A stretch of 64,000 nt of DNA. Origin: an uncultured Collinsella sp. (GTDB lineage: Bacteria; Actinomycetota; Coriobacteriia; Coriobacteriales; Coriobacteriaceae). The translations under genes and the position numbers were made by a program. The notes below the pieces were generated by a model, which searched no databases, was not told where the DNA came from, and saw only the letters and a program-made list of their open reading frames with translations. Position 1 is the stretch's first letter. Every line of letters starts with the position of its first letter. The DNA lies in NCBI GenBank assembly GCA_937923795.1, contig CALDWI010000043.1, forward strand, positions 1-64,000, given 5' to 3'. Shown piece after piece: positions 27,437-33,839 of this stretch.

Positions 27437-28084
27437 CTAGTTCGCCTCCGGCCAGCCCACGACGTCGAGCACGTCGAGGACGGAATCGTTTGTCTGCTGG
27501 TTTTTGGCCTGCACGGCCTGGACGTCGATATCGAGTTTGAATGAGCCGCCGCGCGCGGCATCGTTGTAGTCGCCCACAAAGCGCAGCGAGTCCATGAGGC
27601 TCTCCGTCATGGCGCCGGGGTCGAGCATGCCGCCACGCCCGGCCAATCCGCGGTAGTAGTACCACCCATCGCCGCCATCGATCCACGGGGACCCCTCGCC
27701 CGCGTTCACGTTAAAGGCAACGTTGCCCGAGGGATCCGCGGTCGTGCCGTCAGACGCCACCGACGTCATGCGCAGACGAGCGCGAACATACTCGGGCTGT
27801 GCGCCAGCATTCTGCACGCGCACGATACGGCTGATGTCAGAGCCACTGGCCTTGGTGTCGGGATAGTCCCCGTGCTCGTTGGCCTCAAACGGAATCTCCT
27901 CGCCCTGCTCGTTGAGGGCGTATTCGCAGACTCGTACCTTCACGCTGCCAAACGATAGGACGTTGTTCGCCGGAACCATATCAACGATAAAAGCCAGCGT
28001 GCCACACAGGCACGCCAGGGCCAACAGCGCCATCGCGGCAAGCGCCAAGGTACGTTTCTGATTGTCGGAAAGATTGTTGAGCAT
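27437..28084 (-). CDS. SipW-cognate-leader secreted protein (second subunit)
   Basis: The ATG at 28084 gives 215 residues. No strong Shine-Dalgarno is visible, so this start is the least certain of the operon. N-terminus: NNLSDNQKRTLALAA, a hydrophobic helix, GTLAFIVDMVPANNVLSFGSV, matching the alternate-signal pattern with the asparagine before the hydrophobic beta-strand. The mature part has VRVQNAGAQPEYVRARLRM and a predicted beta-sandwich character, as in the protein at 21355. The stop lies three bases before the giant gene's ATG. It follows a leaky terminator-like hairpin after the first subunit gene. Confidence 0.78.
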   Translation of the reverse strand: MLNNLSDNQKRTLALAAMALLALACLCGTLAFIVDMVPANNVLSFGSVKVRVCEYALNEQGEEIPFEANEHGDYPDTKASGSDISRIVRVQNAGAQPEYVRARLRMTSVASDGTTADPSGNVAFNVNAGEGSPWIDGGDGWYYYRGLAGRGGMLDPGAMTESLMDSLRFVGDYNDAARGGSFKLDIDVQAVQAKNQQTNDSVLDVLDVVGWPEAN

Positions 28085-28113
28085 TACGTTCGCCAATCGT
28101 CGATCAAAGGGGG

Positions 28114-28165
28114 ACCGAGATCCCGACCCGAATATAGGGGTTGGGGAACGGGTCGGGGTCTCGGT
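28114..28165 (-). terminator. Intra-operon terminator-like hairpin
   Basis: 17-base arms with one mismatch (CGGGTCGGGGTCTCGGT and near-complement), then CCCCCTTTG on the minus strand. It lies just after the stop of the first subunit gene and before the next gene. The weak T-tract suggests partial termination or a 3'-end stabiliser, giving more first subunit than distal products. Confidence 0.65.
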
Positions 28166-28175
28166 GGAAGGGGGA

Positions 28176-28886
28176 TTACTTCTTGGTCTCAGCCCAGGCC
28201 TTGGCCTGAGCAACAGCGTTGGCGGCAGGAGTAGCCTCCTTGCCCTTCTGGTCGGCACCGAAGATGTAGGCGGAAACCGTCATCTTGGGAGTGGTGGCAA
28301 CCATAGAGCCCTCCAAGGTGCTGGGGAACACAACCTTGCTAAAGAGCTCGCCGGTGTAGACATCCTCGGTGGCACCCTTGGCTTTCAGAACGGCAGGGAC
28401 GCCAGTCGTGGAGCCCTTGGCATACATGAACAGGCCGCTCAGATACTTGCCATCGGCGGACGGGGTCACCTCACCATCGACCGGCTTCCAGTTGTCGTTG
28501 AGGGTGAAGTACGGGGTGTCCGCGGGAGCGGCGGTGTTATTGACCATGGCGTTCTTCACATAGATAAACACGTAGGCGTCATCGGAGTCCTTCTTGATGC
28601 CGACGTTGGGGTTCTTATCGGCAGTTGCGCCGGGAACGATCTTGGAGTCGTCGACCCACTTGGTCTCGAACAGGTAGGCCTTGTCAGTGTTCGGATCATT
28701 GGGGTTCGGCTTCTCGGGATGGTCCGGATCAGGCTTGTTTTCCGGGTGGCCAAAGCTACCAACCGTAAACACGTTCTCCAGCGACTGCGTGGCCGTCAGC
28801 CATGCATAGGTGCCCACGCCGGCGGCCAGCACCAGCAGCAGCAAGGCGGCAACGATGCCGTAGCGCTTTTTCTTCTTGTTTTCCAT
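28176..28886 (-). CDS. SipW-cognate-leader secreted protein (putative major subunit)
   Basis: 236 residues with a strong start (AAGGAAGAG before ATG). N-terminus: KKKKRYGIVAALLLLVL, then GVGTYAWLTATQSLENVFTVG, a textbook SipW-cognate leader. An acidic Pro/Asn/Asp-rich linker (residues about 50-70: PENKPDPDHPEKPNPNDPN) precedes a beta-rich domain (YVFIYVKNAMVNN, VSAYIFGADQKG) like the CPF_0494/TasA group. It is the first gene after the signal peptidase and is followed by a terminator-like hairpin, so it is likely the most abundant product. Predicted to polymerise or coat the surface (inference). Confidence 0.85.
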   Translation of the reverse strand: MENKKKKRYGIVAALLLLVLAAGVGTYAWLTATQSLENVFTVGSFGHPENKPDPDHPEKPNPNDPNTDKAYLFETKWVDDSKIVPGATADKNPNVGIKKDSDDAYVFIYVKNAMVNNTAAPADTPYFTLNDNWKPVDGEVTPSADGKYLSGLFMYAKGSTTGVPAVLKAKGATEDVYTGELFSKVVFPSTLEGSMVATTPKMTVSAYIFGADQKGKEATPAANAVAQAKAWAETKK

Positions 28887-28918
28887 CGTTCTCTTCCTTT
28901 CGAAAATCGACTTCCCCC

Positions 28919-28940
28919 GGCAACGGCCCTTGCCGTTGCC
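28919..28940 (-). promoter_or_regulatory. Hairpin between signal peptidase and first subunit gene
   Basis: Perfect 8-base arms GGCAACGG/CCGTTGCC lie between the signal peptidase stop and the ribosome binding site of the next gene. It could be an mRNA processing or stabilising element. There is no T-tract, so termination is unlikely. Confidence 0.4.
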
Positions 28941-28958
28941 GACACCTCTCCCCTGCCG

Positions 28959-29555
28959 CTATGAACGCCGCTCCCTCGCATGCGCGCGGGCATGCGTGCC
29001 CGCAGGCTCGTCGGGAACCATCCGATCGAGCACAATCGACGCCGCGACTAGCAGCGCCAGAACGGCCATCACAACAAGCAAACCGGGCATCGTCGTGCAA
29101 TATGCGTTAACGAAGCCCAGGTAAGGGACACAAAAAGAAACGACACCGATCACGCGTGAAAAAGGCGTCTGCTCGGCGTCGTGAATGATGGTTCCATCTG
29201 CATTTTTGTTTGCGATTCCCTGCGTGCTAATCGTCTGCGCCACAGGGTCGACCTCGTACACCTGGTGCGTCACCACGGCGCCGTCGGATCGGTAAAAGGT
29301 TGCATTGTCACCCACGGCAATATTCGTCGGCTCAACTTGGCGAACAAACACCATGGAGCCAACGGGCAGCTCGGGCTCCATAGAGCCCGAAAGCACTGCA
29401 TAGGGCGTGTATCCAAATGCACGAGGGACAAAAGAAACGACGGCAAGAGCTATGACGAGCACGATCGCCAAGCTACTAAGAAGTGCAATAAAATGTTTGA
29501 GTACACGAGCCGCCAAAGTGATAATTCCATCCCCATCGAGGCCATATTCGATCAA
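28959..29555 (-). CDS. sipW: SipW-type (ER-like) signal peptidase I
   Basis: 198 residues with a TTG start at 29555. GAGGAAAG lies about 15 bases upstream, which is far; no ATG is available before the active site. An N-terminal helix (residues about 20-42) is followed by YAVLSGSMEPELPVGS with catalytic Ser58, then TH at His97 in place of the Lys of ordinary bacterial signal peptidases, and ANKNADG with a candidate Asp120. A second helix lies near the C-terminus. Ser-His-Asp is the mark of SipW-type enzymes that cleave TasA-like proteins. It heads an operon with three proteins bearing matching leaders. Confidence 0.88.
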   Translation of the reverse strand: MIEYGLDGDGIITLAARVLKHFIALLSSLAIVLVIALAVVSFVPRAFGYTPYAVLSGSMEPELPVGSMVFVRQVEPTNIAVGDNATFYRSDGAVVTHQVYEVDPVAQTISTQGIANKNADGTIIHDAEQTPFSRVIGVVSFCVPYLGFVNAYCTTMPGLLVVMAVLALLVAASIVLDRMVPDEPAGTHARAHARERRS

Positions 29556-29644
29556 TTCAAGGGCCCGCCACTTTCCTCAAACGCTACAAGGCCCTTGAAA
29601 ATGGGATTCGAAAAAGCCAATTTGAAATCTTTTTCATGGCATAT

Positions 29645-29673
29645 ACCATACTGTTGACCTTTACTTTTTGCAA
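29645..29673 (-). promoter_or_regulatory. Putative promoter of the SipW operon
   Basis: On the minus strand TTGCAA (29668-29673) and TATGGT (29645-29650) are 17 bases apart, about 90 bases upstream of the signal peptidase start. A plus-strand pair TTGACC/TGATAC overlaps it, but no plus-strand gene follows. Confidence 0.5.
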
Positions 29674-29817
29674 CACTTGATACCGAAATGCCCAGAAATT
29701 GGCGTGAGCAGTCTTTAATACCCGTACCGGCCTGCCTTGTTCGATACCTGCAACCAACCCCCCTATGCTATTTTTTCACGCTAAGTATGCTTTGTTGTAC
29801 AACGCAAATGATGCTAT

Positions 29818-29829
29818 CCCCCCCCCCCC
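29818..29829. repeat. 12-base poly-C/poly-G tract upstream of the SipW operon
   Basis: Twelve consecutive C on the plus strand (G on the minus), 263 bases before the signal peptidase start, in an otherwise AT-rich non-coding stretch. A perfect GTTGTACAAC palindrome lies nearby at 29794-29803. Runs of this length slip readily, so it is a candidate phase-variation switch. The 477-base gap 29556-30032 otherwise holds the promoter and a 3' element. Confidence 0.7.
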
Positions 29830-29931
29830 AATTAAAATTTCTATTCAATGTTTCATTTCATTCCAAGCTTCGCCATGTATCAGAATCTTGGCAAGATTCG
29901 GTCACTCCACACCATAGCTTTCCGAAAACCC

Positions 29932-30035
29932 GTCCCACCCTGTCCATATCAGGGAATCGAACCCTCGGCTTATTAGGCCCTCCATCAATAAAGGGGCGCC
30001 CGCCGGGCGGGCGAAGCATTTAGAAGATGGGCCTA
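29932..30035 (-). repeat. Duplicated 3' element, copy 2 (short form)
   Basis: On the minus strand it starts with the TAG stop of the gene remnant at 30033. It has CCATCTTCTAAA, a simple hairpin CGCCCGCC/GGCGGGCG, CCTTTATTGATGGAGGGCC pairing back to GGCCCATC, then GGGTTCGATTCCC and CAGGGTGGGAC. The same order and words occur in copy 1 at 20432-20656. Confidence 0.72.
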
Positions 30036-30695
30036 GCACTCCTTCTTCATGGCGTTGTAACCGATCAGCACGGTCCAGACATACGCGCAGGTCTTCGGAA
30101 TCATGAGCATGCCGATAGCCGGGACAACCTCGGCCCACAGAACCACGGGGATCTAGAAACCGACGCTCAGCACAATGGTGAGCCACATCCAGCGGAAGGC
30201 CTCGTCGCCATCTTCCTTCGCACTGCGGTAGAACAGCACGATGACGATGAGCCCCATGATGGCAAACGGGATGTTGCGCAGAATGCCCCACTCGAGCGGG
30301 GTCTGGTTGGTGAGCCACTGGTTCTGCGGCAGCATGCACAGCGCGACACGCATGGCGGCAAGGGCAAAGATCGCCGAGGTCGTCGAGACGTGATTCTTAA
30401 CCTGATAGCGCTCGCGCCACACGTAGTAGAGCAGCGCGTAGAAGACGGTCATGGTAATCGAGGTGATCAGCTTTCCCAGGCCCAGCTGCACGGCATAAGC
30501 GTCAAAGCCAGTCGTGCAGAGCGCCAGCGCACAGGGCACCAGGTGAAATGAATCGCCGGCACCCAATACGACCGCCATCCAGCCAAACAGCTGGAACTGA
30601 CGGTTGCCCTTGCTGCCGCGAATCATACGAATGCCGAGGGTAAAGACCGTCACCAGATAGACAATGTCAAAAAGCGTTTCGAATAAAGCGCGCAT
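30033..30695 (-). pseudogene. Multi-span membrane protein interrupted by an in-frame TAG
   Basis: The ATG at 30695 follows GGAG. The frame encodes a hydrophobic protein of about 220 residues with six or so predicted helices (FETLFDIVYLVTVFTLG, FAIMGLIVIVLFYRSA). A TAG at 30153-30155 interrupts it after LSVGF. Beyond it the same frame continues with clear membrane-protein coding (IPVVLWAEVVPAIGMLMIPK ... NAMKKEC) for 39 more residues to the next TAG at 30033. A single substitution (for example TAC or TAT to TAG) would explain it. Family unknown to me. It lies downstream of a headless TetR remnant, so the local locus is decaying; readthrough is the alternative. Confidence 0.65.
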
Positions 30696-30794
30696 ATATA
30701 CGTCTCCTTTAAAGAATGGTTGCAAACGAACGGTTTTGGTTCTTGGCGCCACGCATCACCCCCTTAACGTGAACGCTGTTCACTTTCTAACCGT

Positions 30795-30818
30795 AAAAAT
30801 CCCCGCCTTGCGCGGGGA
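30795..30818 (-). terminator. Rho-independent terminator after the TetR remnant
   Basis: TCCCCGC/GCGGGGA with a five-base loop is followed by TTTTTA on the minus strand, just after the remnant's stop codon. Confidence 0.75.
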
Positions 30819-30821
30819 CCG

Positions 30822-31229
30822 TTAGTAGAGGGTGCGGCGCGTAATCTCGAGCGCGGCACTCGGATCAAAATCTTGTTGAATCACAGCGGAGAGCATGAGC
30901 GAGAACAGGACCTCGGCAAATTGCTCGGCAGAAAACTGATCGGTAAAGGCGTTCGGACGCACCCGCGGATCGCGCTCGAGCACTACGCACAGCTGGTCGA
31001 GAATATGCTGCCAGGCATGATGCATACGGCGCTTGCCGTCCGCAGAATCCTGCTGCATGAATCCCAGCGAGTGATGTGTAAAGAAACCCGGATACGTTTG
31101 GCAGCCGTACTCCATCTGGCGATACATCCAGCGGATGCAGGAGAGCGTGTCTTCCAAGACGGCCTCGTCATCGGGGTGATGGAAAATGTCGCCCCAAACG
31201 CTTGCCACGGTTGCGCCCGCGAGTGTCAA
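30822..31229 (-). pseudogene. Remnant resembling a TetR-family C-terminal domain
   Basis: The open frame of about 135 codons (VASVWGDIFHHPDDEAVLED ... ITRRTLY) is all-helical and resembles the ligand-binding half of TetR regulators. There is no N-terminal helix-turn-helix. Reading upstream, the frame runs directly into the terminator of the flavodoxin gene (31228-31258), leaving no room for promoter, ribosome binding site or DNA-binding domain. Its own terminator is intact. The simplest reading is a deletion that removed the 5' half. Family assignment is moderate because the diagnostic HTH is missing. Confidence 0.5.
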
Positions 31230-31258
31230 GAAAAAAGCCTCGAGAATTTCGAGGCTTT
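31228..31258 (-). terminator. Rho-independent terminator of the flavodoxin gene
   Basis: AAAGCCTCGA/TCGAGGCTTT with a five-base loop and a TTTTTTCTT tail on the minus strand. Confidence 0.85.
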
Positions 31259-31300
31259 CACATTTGTATTGTTTTGCGCGAAGGACCGCGAACGGCAAGG

Positions 31301-31852
31301 CTACTCGCCCAGCACGGCCTTCTTGGCCGCCGCCGCCATATGGTCCAGATCATCCTTGGTGGGGTGATCCTTTGCGGCAACCCAGTTGTCGAGCAGCATC
31401 TTAAATCGGGCGTTGTCGGGATCTTGCTCGAGCATGGCCTCGTAGCGCTGCTTGACCGCGGGGCCCATCTTGCCCTGGCACATAGCCCAGCCTACAAGCT
31501 CGGCATCCTCGGCCAGATTTGAGCTCACGCGGTCGATAATCTGCCTAAAGTACTCCTCGCTGGCGCCAAAACCGCAGGTGCCAAACAGGAAGACGCGCTT
31601 GCCGTGCAAGGCGGAGAGCAACGCCGCGACCGAAGGCGTGCACGCGCCCTTGTCGCACCAAAAACCGACGAGCACTGTGTCGGCCGCGCAGGCGCCCTGC
31701 GCCTCGAGCGCAACCTGATCTGCATCCGCATCGTCGCTCAACGCCGCGGCATGGACAAACTCAACGCCCGCAGCCTGCAGAGCGCGCTTGATCGCGCCCG
31801 AAACCATCCTGGTATTACCGCTCTTGCTGTTAACCACCAAAGAGCACGTCAT
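31301..31852 (-). CDS. Flavodoxin-like family protein
   Basis: 183 residues from the ATG at 31852. An in-frame GTG two codons earlier is possible. The FMN phosphate loop is SKSGNTRMV near residue 10, with VGFWCDKGACTPS and FGTCGFGASEEYF as later FMN-contacting loops. The length and the 90s-loop fit the Flavodoxin_3 group rather than classical long-chain flavodoxins. Such proteins pass electrons to partner oxidoreductases in anaerobes. No obvious partner gene adjoins it. It is preceded by the ABC exporter pair on the same strand but has its own terminator. Confidence 0.82.
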   Translation of the reverse strand: MTCSLVVNSKSGNTRMVSGAIKRALQAAGVEFVHAAALSDDADADQVALEAQGACAADTVLVGFWCDKGACTPSVAALLSALHGKRVFLFGTCGFGASEEYFRQIIDRVSSNLAEDAELVGWAMCQGKMGPAVKQRYEAMLEQDPDNARFKMLLDNWVAAKDHPTKDDLDHMAAAAKKAVLGE

Positions 31853-31979
31853 AGTCACGTTGCCTCGTATCCCCCAAAACTAAAGCCACTAATGCAATTT
31901 ATTAGATGAATATCTTAGTACTAACGTGACAGATGTAAACCACCGTCTGTCGATTGATTAATTTGCCCCACGGGCTTGC

Positions 31980-33839
31980 TCACTGGGCAAACTGGCTGCG
32001 ATAGAGTTCGGCGTAGAAGCCGCCTGCCGCTAGCAGCTCGTCGTGCGTGCCGCGCTCGATAATCTGGCCGTCGCGCATCACCAGAATGCAGTCGGCGTTG
32101 CGGATCGTCGACAGGCGGTGCGCCACCACAAAGCTTGTGCGGCCGGCCATAAGCTCGTCGAACGCCGCCTGCACCTGCAGCTCGGTGCGGGTATCGATGC
32201 TCGAGGTCGCCTCGTCCAGCAGCAGAATCGCCGGGTCGGTGAGCATGACGCGCGCGATGCACAGCAGCTGTTTTTGACCCTGGCTAAACGTGCCGCCGTC
32301 CTCGCCGATTACCGTATCGTAGCCGCCTGGCAGCTGCACGATAAACTTGTGCGCGTGCGCGCGCTTGGCAGCTTCGATAACCTGCTCGCGCGTGGCGTCG
32401 GGACAGCCGTAGGCGATGTTTTCCGCCACCGTGCCCTCGAACAGCCAAGTGTCCTGCAACACCATGCCAAAGGCGCGGCGCAAGCTTGCGCGCGTGTAAT
32501 CACGCGAGGAACGGCCATCGACCGCAATGCGACCGGCATCGATATCGTAAAAACGCAGCAGCAAATTGATGAGCGTTGTCTTGCCACAGCCCGTAGGACC
32601 GACCAGGGCAAAGCGCATGCCGGGCTTAGCCTCGATGCAGATGTCCTGAAGCAGCTTGCGGTCGGGCACGTAGCTAAAGTCCACATGCTCAAGGGCGACC
32701 TCGCCCTGCGGTGCGGCAAGTTCCACGGCATCTGGCGCGTCGGGCTCCTGCTCGCGCGCATCGAGCAGCGCAAACATGCGGCGCGCCGAGGCATACGCGG
32801 TCTGGATCTGCGTAATGACGTTGGTGACCTCGTTGAACGGCTTGGTGTACTGGTTGGCATAGGACAGGAAGATCTGCACGCCGCCCACCGTAAGCGCCGC
32901 GGGCACGCCCGTGATCACGCCCACGCAGCCGATCACAGCGACCACGGCATAGATGATGTTATTGATAAAGCGCGTACCGGGGTTGGAGAGCGAACCCATA
33001 AACTGCGCGCGCTCGCCCGCGGTGTAGAGCTCGGCATTGAGGGCATCGAAGCGCTGCTGGGCGTTAGGGCCATAGGCAAAGGCGTCGACAAGCTTTTGCT
33101 CGCCTACGTACTCCTCGATATGACCACCGAGCTGCCCTTGAATACGCTGCTGTGCCGTAAAGCTTTTGTTGGAAAGCTTGGCAATAGCACCAGCTGCAAA
33201 AATGGAAAGCGGCGTGATGAGTACCACCACGAGCGTCATGGTCAGGTTAATGGAGAGCATAAACGCGAGCGTGCCCACGATGGTGATAACACCGGTGAAG
33301 AGCTGCGTAAAGCCCTGCAGCAGACCGTCGCCCACCTGATCGACGTCGTTGACCACGCGGCTCATAAGGTCGCCGTGGGCATGGCTGTCGATAAAGCTGA
33401 GCGGCATACGGCTGAGCTTATCGCTCGCCTCCACGCGCATGTCGCGCACCGTTTCGTAGGACAGGCGGTTAACGCAATAGCCCTGTAGCCACTGGAAGGC
33501 CGCGGCCCCCACCACGACGAGCGCGAGTTTGGTAACAAGCGGCAGCAGCGCGTCGAAGTCCACCTGCCCGGCGGCGACGATAAGGTCGATGCCCTCGCCG
33601 ATGAGAATGGGCGTATAGAGTTGCAAGATCACCGAGACGGCGGCACTCACAAACGACGCTACAAACGAAATGCGATGCGGGCGAACATAGCCCAGTAGGC
33701 GGCGGGTCACCGCACCCACGGGATAGCGCTCGGGATCGCCGGGCTGGCGCGGACCGTCGCCCAGGTCGTTGAGGTTATCGTTACCGGACACGTTGGCCGT
33801 CATCGTGGCGACCGAACCGGAGGAAGTGTACGGATTCAT
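31980..33839 (-). CDS. ABC exporter half-transporter, canonical ATPase (pair 1, B)
   Basis: 619 residues: a six-helix type 1 exporter domain (about 40-340), then an ATPase with Walker A GPTGCGKTT, Q-loop, signature FSQGQKQLL, Walker B plus catalytic Glu in ILLLDEATSS, and H-loop VAHRLSTI. Its ATG immediately follows the stop of the partner gene at 33840. In heterodimeric exporters such as BmrCD or TM287/288, one half keeps the catalytic Glu and the other has Asp. This half is the canonical one. Substrate unknown; drugs, peptides or lipids are all possible. Confidence 0.92.
   Translation of the reverse strand: MNPYTSSGSVATMTANVSGNDNLNDLGDGPRQPGDPERYPVGAVTRRLLGYVRPHRISFVASFVSAAVSVILQLYTPILIGEGIDLIVAAGQVDFDALLPLVTKLALVVVGAAAFQWLQGYCVNRLSYETVRDMRVEASDKLSRMPLSFIDSHAHGDLMSRVVNDVDQVGDGLLQGFTQLFTGVITIVGTLAFMLSINLTMTLVVVLITPLSIFAAGAIAKLSNKSFTAQQRIQGQLGGHIEEYVGEQKLVDAFAYGPNAQQRFDALNAELYTAGERAQFMGSLSNPGTRFINNIIYAVVAVIGCVGVITGVPAALTVGGVQIFLSYANQYTKPFNEVTNVITQIQTAYASARRMFALLDAREQEPDAPDAVELAAPQGEVALEHVDFSYVPDRKLLQDICIEAKPGMRFALVGPTGCGKTTLINLLLRFYDIDAGRIAVDGRSSRDYTRASLRRAFGMVLQDTWLFEGTVAENIAYGCPDATREQVIEAAKRAHAHKFIVQLPGGYDTVIGEDGGTFSQGQKQLLCIARVMLTDPAILLLDEATSSIDTRTELQVQAAFDELMAGRTSFVVAHRLSTIRNADCILVMRDGQIIERGTHDELLAAGGFYAELYRSQFAQ

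Noticed and set aside
29688..30023. 111-codon plus-strand frame crossing the poly-C tract
   Set aside because: It has no ribosome binding site and no domain-like text, and its 3' half is antisense to the duplicated 3' element. I treat it as non-coding, although a plus-strand promoter-like pair precedes it.
29932..30035. tRNA-like gene, because of GGGTTCGATTCCC
   Set aside because: The T-arm-like word is present, but there is no acceptor stem, D-arm or anticodon arm at the right distances, and copy 1 does not preserve the word.
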